Shown here: piece by piece, positions 24,635-31,866 of the stretch | Position numbering within the stretch: position 1 is the stretch's first letter | How the letters are laid out: each line of letters begins with the position of its first letter | Source of the DNA: Symmachiella macrocystis | GTDB lineage: Bacteria; Planctomycetota; Planctomycetia; Planctomycetales; Planctomycetaceae | Assembly: GCF_007860075.1 (NCBI RefSeq) | Contig: NZ_SJPP01000003.1 | Location: 744,001-808,000, forward strand | Reading direction: 5' to 3' | DNA: 64,000 nt | Position numbers and translations under genes: made by a program | Notes under the pieces: generated by a model | Database searches by the model: none | Seen by the model: the letters and a program-made list of their open reading frames with translations, nothing else | What the model was told of the DNA's origin: nothing

Positions 24635-25975
24635 CTACTCTGACGCTGCCGGCGGGTCCGCTTTCTCGTCGACTTCAACAACCGAGGCCAATACTCCTCG
24701 AATGCCGTGTGTCCGTTCTTGGTGAATCCAATAGACAGCGGCGACGATGGCGGTAATGCCACAAACTCCGGCCAAAAAGCCGAAGGCGGCTGACCAGCCG
24801 TATTCATCGGCAATTTTCCCGATACCCCAGCCCGAAACGATCGCGCCTAGATAACCGGCGCTATCGAGCAGCCCAGCCGTCGTCGAACTTCCTTGCTTAC
24901 CCCCGAGGTCCATGGCGATGACCCCTGACAAGAACGAATAGGGTGCGATCAAGAAAAACGAAACCAATGACAATAGCACTAGTGCCACGTAGTACTTGTT
25001 CTGCATATTCGTAAACGCCAACACGCACAGCGCCACCGCCAATAAAACGATGGAGGGGAAGATCACACGCCCATGGCGTCCACCCATACGATCCGACAGC
25101 GTCCCTGCACTGAACGCTGCCACGGCCCCCACAAGTGGAAACACCATACTGCCGATCGCTGCTTGGCTATTTGTTGCACCAGTGACTTCGGTGAGAAAGG
25201 TCGGCGACCAGAAATTGAACGTCTCGCGAATCAACGTCAGCCCAAAATTGAGTGTTGCGCAGATCCAAAAGACCGGACTGGTCAGCAGAGGCCCGATCAA
25301 TTTTACAAAGCTGGGAGGCACCGGGACATTGCCGGTGTCCCCGTAGACGTTGGCTGCGTTGGCATTGGGTTCTTGCAATCCGACTTCTTGCGGGCTGCCC
25401 TTGAGCGTGAATAACGAGATAACCGCGATCACCCCGACCGTCACCGCTGCAATAATAAACAGCCCTCGCCAACCAAAGCCCGCTTCTAGAAATAGGCCCA
25501 AATAGCCCCGCGCAAAGGCGTCCCCTAACAAATAACTCATGGAGAGCACACCCATGATCGTGGCGTACCGCCGCACTGGAAACCACCGCGAGGAGACTTT
25601 CACCAATGAGACCCAGCCACCGGACTGCACATAACGATTGATCGCCCAAATCACAGTGAAGGCAGCCAACCCGGTCGACAGTCCAAAGGCGACGGTGCAT
25701 AACACCGAAGCGACCATCCCACCGATGAACAACAAACGTCCGCCAACAAAGTCGGCCAACAGGCCGTTGGTAATTTTTCCCAAGGCATAGAACAGAACAC
25801 CGGTAGAGGCCACACCGCCAATTGCCGCCTTGTCGATGCCCGCGTCCTTGAATTCAGTCAAAATTAACGGGGTCGCCACCGAAAAATTTGACCGGCAGAT
25901 ATAATATCCTGCATACCCCGTGAACAGTGTGGCCATTGTGATGTACTGCCAACGGTTCAATTTCGTATCATCCAT
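24635..25975 (-). CDS. OPA-family major facilitator transporter
   Basis: A 446-residue inner-membrane protein with about 12 hydrophobic helices. Helix 1 carries GYAGYYICRSNFSVATPLI, close to the GlpT/UhpT/UhpC (organophosphate:phosphate antiporter) signature, including the conserved Arg. LLADFVGGRLLFIGG follows helix 2, and GLLDSAGYLGAIVSGWGIG is the typical late-helix motif. Family members exchange glycerol 3-phosphate, hexose phosphates or phosphoglycerate for phosphate; the exact substrate cannot be chosen. The ribosome site at ATG 25975 is weak. It is divergent from the phosphatase gene at 26132 with about 155 bases between, where both promoters should lie. Confidence 0.88.
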   Translation of the reverse strand: MDDTKLNRWQYITMATLFTGYAGYYICRSNFSVATPLILTEFKDAGIDKAAIGGVASTGVLFYALGKITNGLLADFVGGRLLFIGGMVASVLCTVAFGLSTGLAAFTVIWAINRYVQSGGWVSLVKVSSRWFPVRRYATIMGVLSMSYLLGDAFARGYLGLFLEAGFGWRGLFIIAAVTVGVIAVISLFTLKGSPQEVGLQEPNANAANVYGDTGNVPVPPSFVKLIGPLLTSPVFWICATLNFGLTLIRETFNFWSPTFLTEVTGATNSQAAIGSMVFPLVGAVAAFSAGTLSDRMGGRHGRVIFPSIVLLAVALCVLAFTNMQNKYYVALVLLSLVSFFLIAPYSFLSGVIAMDLGGKQGSSTTAGLLDSAGYLGAIVSGWGIGKIADEYGWSAAFGFLAGVCGITAIVAAVYWIHQERTHGIRGVLASVVEVDEKADPPAASE

Positions 25976-26131
25976 GTGGCAACTTCAACAGTCATTGAAC
26001 GGGGAAGGAAATCAGTGAATCGCCCGCGCGGCAAGACAAAGTCGCACTACTGTCGCAGTCACTCGGCGGTAATGCAAGCGGACCCAGCGGGCAATCTGAG
26101 CAACTGTAAAGAATGTGTTAAGGAGAGTGTC

Positions 26132-26563
26132 ATGAGAGAGGTCATTCCAGGCTGGCTGTGGATCGCCAACACCCGCGCCGCAAATGATATCAGTAGCGTA
26201 TTGAGCGAGGGGGTGACTGCGGTCATCGATTTGGCGATTGAGGAACCGGTGATTGTTTATCCGCGCGACATCATTTATTGCCGCTTGCCGCTGATTGATG
26301 GTGAAGGCAATTCGCCGAAGCTCATCAATATGGCCATCGACTTGGCAGCGACATGCCTCACCGATCGCACCCGCCTGCTCATTCGATGCAGTGCGGGAAT
26401 GAGCCGGTCTCCCATGATTGCGGCTGCGGCAATGGCGCGCGTGCGAAAAATTCCCCTGGAGGAGGCATTGACCGAAGTCGCCAAAGGGGCGCCGCACGAT
26501 ATTTCCCCCGGCATTTGGATGGAGGTCGAACAGGCGCTCCAACTCCGCACGTCCCTCAAATGA
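26132..26563 (+). CDS. Dual-specificity phosphatase-like protein
   Basis: A 143-residue cytoplasmic protein of the cysteine-based phosphatase fold. The P-loop is IRCSAGMSRSP, with nucleophile C86 and phosphate-binding R92, so CX5R is intact. The residue before the Cys is R85 where most family members have His. A possible general acid D lies in PLIDGEGN. A strong AAGGAG (26120-26125) seven bases before ATG 26132 fixes the start; the frame is open back to 25976, but the extra 52 residues are basic and unlike the family. Targets could be phosphoproteins or phosphoinositide/phosphosugars. Divergent from the OPA transporter of phosphorylated compounds, which may or may not be meaningful. Confidence 0.85.
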   Translation: MREVIPGWLWIANTRAANDISSVLSEGVTAVIDLAIEEPVIVYPRDIIYCRLPLIDGEGNSPKLINMAIDLAATCLTDRTRLLIRCSAGMSRSPMIAAAAMARVRKIPLEEALTEVAKGAPHDISPGIWMEVEQALQLRTSLK

Positions 26564-26656
26564 CCAGATCGCGCAGTCTTGGCCATCCAGGGGGCTTGTG
26601 CTATCGTCTTGTAGCGCGAAACGGATTTTTCACCTTACTAATGGCAATGGTGGCCC

Positions 26657-27142
26657 ATGGCGGATGGATTTCTCGGTTACCCGACTTCCTTGATGTTGGA
26701 TTTTGTCGTTTGCGCGCTGGTCTTGATCGTGCCGCTACTGCTATTCAGCATTTATCTGGTCAAAATCAAACGCAACTATCTGCTGCATCGCAATATGCAG
26801 ATACTGTTGGGTGTGACGCTACTCGCAGCAGTCGCCGCCTTTGAAATCGATATGCGGCTGCAAGGAGGCATCGAGGAGATCCTCAAGAAACGCGCCACTC
26901 CCCTCACAACAGCGCAGCACGAAATCTTTTGGAAGGTGATGTACGTGCATCTGTTTTTTGCCATCACCACCGTTCCCTTATGGGCCACCACGCTGATCCT
27001 GGCCTGGAAGCGTTTCCCCTCCCCGCCGGTCCCCTCGGAGCACAGCGGCCTGCACAAGCCGCTGGCGTGGTTCTCGACGATCGATATCACGATGACTTCG
27101 GTTACGGGCCTAGCGGTTTATTATTATGGCTTCATGGTTTGA
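26657..27142 (+). CDS. DUF420-like membrane protein
   Basis: A 161-residue inner-membrane protein with four hydrophobic helices (about 14-36, 46-62, 95-116, 135-158). Conserved histidines sit at helix ends: LLHRNMQ, MYVHLFFA and HSGLHKPLAW. This pattern matches DUF420, whose Bacillus member CtaM is needed for cytochrome oxidase maturation. No oxidase gene is in the window, so a role in respiration is only by family. ATG 26657 is used; no strong ribosome site is visible. The sodium/solute symporter gene follows after 168 bases on the same strand. Confidence 0.8.
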   Translation: MADGFLGYPTSLMLDFVVCALVLIVPLLLFSIYLVKIKRNYLLHRNMQILLGVTLLAAVAAFEIDMRLQGGIEEILKKRATPLTTAQHEIFWKVMYVHLFFAITTVPLWATTLILAWKRFPSPPVPSEHSGLHKPLAWFSTIDITMTSVTGLAVYYYGFMV

Positions 27143-27310
27143 CGGGGATCGATGGACTCTCTGTGGGTTCCGTACTAAATCCGGCTGGCACGAGTCGCCG
27201 AGTCTTCCAGGCCCGCTGTTTCAGGCAGGTCTTGCTTTCTATCCAACGCCGATTGACGTACGCTGTTCGGGTAATCGTCAGTTCGACTCAATGCCCGTCA
27301 GGAATACCGC

Positions 27311-29167
27311 ATGCCTGCAGCCGCTGCCGTCAATCTCGCCATTGTCGTCGCCTACCTCTTCGCGATGCTTGGGGTCGGTATGTGGCTGACGCGGTATGTG
27401 CGCAGCGAGGACGATTATTTCATTGCTGGGCGGTCGCTGAATCGTTGGGCGATTTGTGGGTCGGTGATGGCGACTAATGTGGCCGCTGTTTATCTCGTCG
27501 GGCCGGCGGGGCGGGCTTATTCCGGAGGAGCAGCGCTGCTGTTGATGGCTTGGACCGGCAATATGCTGGCGGCGATCAGTGCGGTCACGTTCTTGCCGCG
27601 ATTTCGTCGGTTGGGAATCACCACGCTCTCGGAATTGCTCCAGCGGCGTTATGGCTCTGGAATTGCGATGGCCATCTCGTGCATGTGGATGTTGTTTTAT
27701 GCCTTGTTCAGCGGCGTGACGATGCTGACCTGCGCCACGGTACTGACGGGTGCATTCGGCGGTGGCGAACATTTCGAAATGGTGCTCATTGGTGTCGCTG
27801 TCGTGGTGATCATGTATTGCCTATTCAGTGGGTTGTTGGCGGTTGTCTACACTGATTTGTTGCAGGCATTTTTGATCATCCTGGGAGCGGTGATCTTATT
27901 GCCCTTGGGGCTTAAGGCGGGGGGCGGGATCGAGGTGCTGTTTGATCCGGCGAAGATCGCCCCTGAAAAATGGCTGATGTGGCGACCTGCCGGACAGCCG
28001 GATGATTACCTGACGATGTTGATGCTGCTCGTGCTCGGTTTGCCGTATTGGTTCACGTCGCAATATATGCTGCAGCGGAGTTTTGCCGGGCGGAACGTCG
28101 AAGAAGCGAGCAAGGGACTGCTGTGGGCGGCGCTTCTCACCGGGCCATTGACGCTGTGTTATATCGTGCCGGTGATGGTGGCGGGGGTGAATCCGGAACT
28201 GCAACCGCCGACCGGTTCGGCCGACTCGGTTTTGCCGATGCTGGTGCAGAAACTGATGCCAATCGGGCTGGGAGGAATTTTTTTAGCGGCGCTCGTGGCA
28301 GCTTCCAACTCGACTGCTTCGAGTTACCTCAACAGTCTGGCGACCTTGTTCGAACGTGACCTGTATCGCCCCGCTAATCCGGATCGTTCGACGAAACACT
28401 ATTTGCTAGTCGGCCGCGTCGTGACGATGTTGGCCGGCGGCATGGGATTGATCTATGCCGTGCTGTGCCACCGCTCGGAAATGAATCTTCTAGACTCCGC
28501 CTGGATGATTGGCAGTATTTTCCAACCGGCCATTTTTGTGGTCATCGCCGGTGCGCTCTTTTTCCGTCGCGGCACAACGGTCGGAGCCTGGGCCTGTCTG
28601 GTGATCGGCATCGGCTATGCGGCGGTCGGAGCGTTTGGTGGTTGGGCAGCGATTGGCGATGCGCTGCAGCTGAGTCATTGGCCCATCTTCGCCTGGGACC
28701 ACACCAAGGCGCCGACCCGCGCGCTGGTCGGCATGCCGTTGAGCGCGGTCGTATTGATTCTAGGCAGCCTGTGCACATCCAAAAGGGCTTCGGATGAAAA
28801 CCGGGCAGCGGAGCATGAGGTCTGGCTGAATCGCATGCGGTTTGCCCCCGGCGATTGGACGCCAAAGCGGCGTGCGGGGTTTGGCTTGGGGATGGTTTGC
28901 TTGGTGGGCATGATCGTAGCGGCCATTTTTGATCGCGACCTGCCAAAGCCGTGGAACGTACCCATTTTTCTGGGCTTGCTCAGTGGATTTGTCGCGGGCG
29001 TGTTATTGGCAGCGGGCCGGTTTTTGCCGGCCGAGGAAACCGAGATGCACACCCGCGCCGCGATCGAAGATTCCCGCTTCGCCCGTTACCTCGCCACCGG
29101 CTGGACCTGGGCAGCGGTGTATGCGGTGGCGATGGTGCTGGTGGTGGCTTTGTACGTGTTATTGTAG
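27311..29167 (+). CDS. Sodium/solute symporter (SSS family)
   Basis: A 618-residue protein with about 13-14 hydrophobic helices. Early motifs SEDDYFIAGRSLNRWAICGSVMATN and GRAYSGGAALLL are typical of the SSS (SGLT/PutP-like) family, as is the sodium-site serine/threonine stretch AASNSTASSYLNSLATLFERDLYR. A cytoplasmic loop of about 45 residues precedes the last helices. Substrates in the family include sugars, amino acids, carboxylates and nucleosides; I cannot choose. AGGAA seven bases before ATG 27311 supports the start. The stop codon TAG (29165-29167) lies inside a palindromic repeat copy, so insertion of the repeat may have set the end of the protein. Confidence 0.9.
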   Translation: MPAAAAVNLAIVVAYLFAMLGVGMWLTRYVRSEDDYFIAGRSLNRWAICGSVMATNVAAVYLVGPAGRAYSGGAALLLMAWTGNMLAAISAVTFLPRFRRLGITTLSELLQRRYGSGIAMAISCMWMLFYALFSGVTMLTCATVLTGAFGGGEHFEMVLIGVAVVVIMYCLFSGLLAVVYTDLLQAFLIILGAVILLPLGLKAGGGIEVLFDPAKIAPEKWLMWRPAGQPDDYLTMLMLLVLGLPYWFTSQYMLQRSFAGRNVEEASKGLLWAALLTGPLTLCYIVPVMVAGVNPELQPPTGSADSVLPMLVQKLMPIGLGGIFLAALVAASNSTASSYLNSLATLFERDLYRPANPDRSTKHYLLVGRVVTMLAGGMGLIYAVLCHRSEMNLLDSAWMIGSIFQPAIFVVIAGALFFRRGTTVGAWACLVIGIGYAAVGAFGGWAAIGDALQLSHWPIFAWDHTKAPTRALVGMPLSAVVLILGSLCTSKRASDENRAAEHEVWLNRMRFAPGDWTPKRRAGFGLGMVCLVGMIVAAIFDRDLPKPWNVPIFLGLLSGFVAGVLLAAGRFLPAEETEMHTRAAIEDSRFARYLATGWTWAAVYAVAMVLVVALYVLL

Positions 29168-29196
29168 GGTGCGTCGCGACGCACCTTTCGATGTAG
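29164..29196 (+). repeat. Palindromic repeat, GTGCGTCGCGACGCAC copy
   Basis: GTAGGGTGCGTCGCGACGCA then CCTTTCGATGTAG. Its core GGTGCGTCGCGACGCACC is a perfect 18-base palindrome. Its second to fourth bases (TAG) form the stop codon of the symporter gene. It forms an inverted pair with the copy at 29377-29409. Confidence 0.88.
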
Positions 29197-29288
29197 TACA
29201 AACGATTCCCATTATGATAAGGACTCACGCAAAAGGTTATTGCGGATTCAGCGGTAAGCAAATTGAATGGCTGCGCTGGCGGCGCCCC

Positions 29289-29314
29289 AGGTAAGTGACG
29301 AGCGCTTACCTTTT
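29289..29314 (+). terminator. Weak terminator-like hairpin downstream of the symporter gene
   Basis: AGGTAAG (29289-29295) pairs perfectly with CTTACCT (29305-29311), followed by only three more T. The seven-pair stem is A/T-rich, so termination is uncertain. Confidence 0.4.
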
Positions 29315-29376
29315 CCGGTATCGTTCCCGACCATATGACCTTTGCGATGTCGATTTGTTAGGGAGTCCCTCTCGTC

Positions 29377-29409
29377 CTACCTAGAAAGGTGCGTCGCGAC
29401 GCACCCTAC
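29377..29409 (-). repeat. Palindromic repeat, GTGCGTCGCGACGCAC copy, inverted
   Basis: CTACCTAGAAAGGTGCGTCG then CGACGCACCCTAC. This is the reverse-oriented partner of the copy at 29164-29196; the palindrome arms are about 180 bases apart. Confidence 0.88.
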
Positions 29410-29488
29410 GGGCTAGCGAGCCGCATCGGCTTCGATGTCCTCAATTTTTGAAAGGATCGCATCACCAACCAAGGAAAGTCTGACCGGG

Positions 29489-29953
29489 TCAATCGATGCT
29501 CAAACCGCATTCCATAGTAGGTTTATTCTCCAGTTGTTCGCTTGGGCGGATATTTCGCATAAAAATTTGTTTGAACAGGAAAACTTCACACTCGTCGTCA
29601 TCTCTCAGCCAAAGCTTGAGATAGGAGCGATACAGTGCGTTAACCGTTTCGTGTTCCCTAGAGTACTTCCCGACAGGATAGAAAACGGGATCGATTTTCT
29701 GGAAGCTCTCCCAACTAAGTTGTCCATTCTGTACTAACCAGGCGTACGGACCGACCGCCAACGGATAACTCGCGATCAAAATCAACCCGGCGATCGTCCA
29801 ATAGATGTATTTCAATGCCACGGCTCCCTTATGAGTTCGTGACAACGGTAGCAACTTCGAATATTTGCGTCGATACGTTTTCAGTATCGTCGTGATTGCC
29901 AACGTGGCCATAACTACGTTAAATAAACGACTCCAGATCCTTATGCCATGCAT
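29489..29953 (-). CDS. Small membrane protein of unknown function
   Basis: A 154-residue frame from ATG 29953 (alternative ATG 29911, M15). It has a hydrophobic N-terminal segment (LFNVVMATLAITTIL), a basic region (KTYRRKYSK), a clear membrane helix near 50-72 (YWTIAGLILIASYPLAVGPYAW) and a charged C-terminal part that may be extracytoplasmic (SWESFQKIDPVFYPVGKYS). I do not recognise a family. The frame stays open much further upstream, but there it is antisense to the dehydrogenase gene, so the start must be near 29953 or 29911. The ATG at 29953 is 18 bases from the divergent dehydrogenase start at 29972, so one or both promoters must lie within coding sequence. Confidence 0.6.
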   Translation of the reverse strand: MHGIRIWSRLFNVVMATLAITTILKTYRRKYSKLLPLSRTHKGAVALKYIYWTIAGLILIASYPLAVGPYAWLVQNGQLSWESFQKIDPVFYPVGKYSREHETVNALYRSYLKLWLRDDDECEVFLFKQIFMRNIRPSEQLENKPTMECGLSID

Positions 29954-29971
29954 TCCCCAGGAGCCAAAACG

Positions 29972-31090
29972 ATGACCGCTACCGGACAAGTCGCTGCGTT
30001 TACCGGGGTGCGCAAGCCGTTTGCGTTGCGGGAATTCCCGGTCCCTGCACCGGCGGCTGGGGCGGTGCTTGTTAAGGTGCGGATGGCGAATGTTTGTGGT
30101 AGCGACCTGCATATTTGGCGGGGGGAATACGATGTCTCTCGCGGGCATACGGAACCGTTTTGCCTTTCCATTGGGCATGAAATGGCCGGGGAAGTCGCTG
30201 AATTGGGCGAGGGAGTCACGCATGACTCGGCGGGGCAGCCGCTCGCGGTCGGAGATCGTATCGTCTATCAATATTTCTGCCCCTGCGGCCGCTGTCGCAG
30301 TTGTTTGCGGCGCAGTACGCCGCGTTGCTCTGAGGCGCTGCGGAATCGCTACCCGCCGGATGAATACCCGCACTTCAATGCCGCCTATGGGCAATACTAT
30401 TACCTGAATCCCGGCCAAGCGGTTTTCAAAGTCCCGGCGAATGTGTCGGACGATTTGGCCGGTCCGGCGAACTGCGCGCTGGCGCAAGTCATTGAAGCCT
30501 TTCGGCGGGGACACGTGGGTTTGGGCGATCATGTTGTGATTCAAGGGGCGGGGGGATTGGGAATCAACGCCGTCGCCGTTGCTCGTGAAATGGGCGTCGC
30601 GCAGATTCTTATCATCGATGGCATCGAATCTCGGTTAGAACTCGCCCACGCGTTTGGTGCGGACGAGACCATGTTGCTCGCCGACTATCCGCACCCCGAT
30701 GACCGTGTACGGCGTGTGCGGGAATTGACCGATGGGTGGGGGGCGGATGCGGTGTTGGAGGTTTCGGGCCTGCCGGCGGTTGTTCCCGAAGGATTGGACA
30801 TGCTGGCTCAAGGGGGCACGTATTTAGAGGTCGGCAATATCAATCAAGGCAAGCGGGTCGAGATCGATCCGTCGGTATTGGTGCATGGCGGCAAGTCGCT
30901 GTTGGGCATCATGTGGTATGATCCGGACTGCTTGAAAGCAGCGCTTGACCTATTGAGCACCAAGGCCGACGTCTATCCGTTTGAACAGATTCTGTCGCAC
31001 CATTATCCTCTCAAAGATATCGACCAAGCCTTTGCCGACCAGGATAGCGGCAACGTACAGCGAGCAGCGTTGTTGCCCTGGGCGGACTGA
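29972..31090 (+). CDS. Zinc-dependent alcohol/polyol dehydrogenase (MDR superfamily)
   Basis: A 372-residue medium-chain dehydrogenase. The catalytic zinc ligand is C42 (NVCGSDLHIWRG), with GHE at 68-70. Structural zinc ligands C105, C108, C111 and C119 are seen in CPCGRCRSCLRRSTPRC. The Rossmann NAD(P) site is VIQGAGGLGINAVAVAREMG. It resembles sorbitol/threonine dehydrogenase-like members, oxidising a secondary alcohol or polyol; the exact substrate is unknown. The start is ATG 29972, with AGGAG (29959-29963) eight bases before it; an in-frame ATG at 29948 lacks such a site. Confidence 0.92.
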   Translation: MTATGQVAAFTGVRKPFALREFPVPAPAAGAVLVKVRMANVCGSDLHIWRGEYDVSRGHTEPFCLSIGHEMAGEVAELGEGVTHDSAGQPLAVGDRIVYQYFCPCGRCRSCLRRSTPRCSEALRNRYPPDEYPHFNAAYGQYYYLNPGQAVFKVPANVSDDLAGPANCALAQVIEAFRRGHVGLGDHVVIQGAGGLGINAVAVAREMGVAQILIIDGIESRLELAHAFGADETMLLADYPHPDDRVRRVRELTDGWGADAVLEVSGLPAVVPEGLDMLAQGGTYLEVGNINQGKRVEIDPSVLVHGGKSLLGIMWYDPDCLKAALDLLSTKADVYPFEQILSHHYPLKDIDQAFADQDSGNVQRAALLPWAD

Positions 31091-31130
31091 TATTAAGACC
31101 ACCTAAGCCACTTCCCGCTGGGACTGCGAG

Positions 31131-31172
31131 CTTTTGCGACCTTCGTGGCTTGGCGTGAGGTTTTCTTTTTTT
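31131..31172. repeat. Dispersed repeat, GTGGCTTGGCGTGAGG type
   Basis: TTCGTGGCTTGGCGTGAGG followed by a T-rich run resembles the reverse complement of 9812-9850. It sits 40 bases after the dehydrogenase stop; the T-rich run could help termination, although no strong stem is present. Confidence 0.45.
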
Positions 31173-31190
31173 TGATGAGATTTTGTCCCA

Positions 31191-31217
31191 CCTAGAGAGG
31201 GGCGTCACGGCGCACCC
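31191..31217 (-). repeat. Degenerate palindromic repeat copy (GGGCGTCACGGCGCACCC)
   Basis: CCTAGAGAGGGGCGTCACGG then CGCACCC matches the inverted copy at 29377-29409 with several substitutions that break the palindrome. It is 28 bases before the MazG-like gene. Confidence 0.6.
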
Positions 31218-31244
31218 GACAATTGAAGATTACGGAACCGAATT

Positions 31245-31565
31245 GTGAATGAATCGACTGAGACATTGACGTTGGCGGAATTGCAGGAACTCATACAACG
31301 GATGTATTCCTCGAAGGATGAAGCGCGGGGGGTTGACGGGACCTTTATGTGGCTGATGGAGGAGGTGGGGGAGTTGGCGGCGGCGCTGCGTGAGGGAACT
31401 CCCGCGGAAACGGCGGCGGAATTCGCCGATGTGCTGGCTTGGCTGGCGACAATCGCCAATGTGGCCGGCATCGACCTGCAGCGTGCGGTCTTGGAGAAAT
31501 ATGGCCGTGGTTGTCCCGGTTGTGGGGCGATGGTTTGTGCCTGCGACACGGCGGAAAAGCCGTAA
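31245..31565 (+). CDS. MazG-like nucleotide pyrophosphohydrolase with C-terminal cysteine cluster
   Basis: A 106-residue all-alpha protein. The Mg-binding helix is MEEVGELAAAL (E39, E40, E43), with a second acidic pair E59 and D62 in EFADVLAWLA, as in MazG/iMazG proteins that hydrolyse NTPs or dNTPs to monophosphate and pyrophosphate. The last 18 residues carry CPGCGAMVCAC (C90, C93, C98, C100), which could bind zinc and is not part of the core family. The start is GTG 31245; no ATG is in frame nearby. A cytoplasmic house-cleaning role is likely. Confidence 0.85.
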   Translation: MNESTETLTLAELQELIQRMYSSKDEARGVDGTFMWLMEEVGELAAALREGTPAETAAEFADVLAWLATIANVAGIDLQRAVLEKYGRGCPGCGAMVCACDTAEKP

Positions 31566-31866
31566 CAGCCGCCTTTTGTGCCCCTTTTTTGCAAAAAAAC
31601 GCGCCAGGCGCCCCCGGCTAGCCGATTTCGGTCGTAGAACCGTCGTCGGGACTTCCGCTTTGGTTTGTCAGATCGCTAGGATGAGGCCTGTTTGGCGGCG
31701 GACGCTCCTGGGAGACCGTTACGTCGATTCGGCATTTGGCGCCCAGCAGTCGCTTGTGCCGGTTTTGTCCGCCAAAACATCTCACTACAATACAAATCCC
31801 GCAATTCAGCGACGCTGCTGAGCGGCTGCATTTCTTGTTTCTCCTACTAATTACGGCATACCAAAA
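31566..31866. other. Intergenic region before the large membrane gene
   Basis: About 300 bases. A frame of 143 codons starting inside the MazG-like gene crosses this region, but its composition is like antisense/shadow coding and no domain is seen. The promoter for the plus-strand gene at 31867 should lie here. Confidence 0.4.

Larger units (their letters stand above)
29168..29488. other. Intergenic region bounded by inverted repeat copies
   Basis: About 320 bases between the symporter gene and the end of the small minus-strand membrane gene. It contains two oppositely oriented copies of the GTGCGTCGCGACGCAC repeat and a weak terminator-like hairpin between them. I see no gene. Confidence 0.5.

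Noticed and set aside
29954-30544. Long minus-strand extension of the small membrane gene, total 351 codons
   Set aside because: The extension is antisense to the dehydrogenase catalytic region and has the low-quality Arg/Pro/His-rich composition of a shadow frame.
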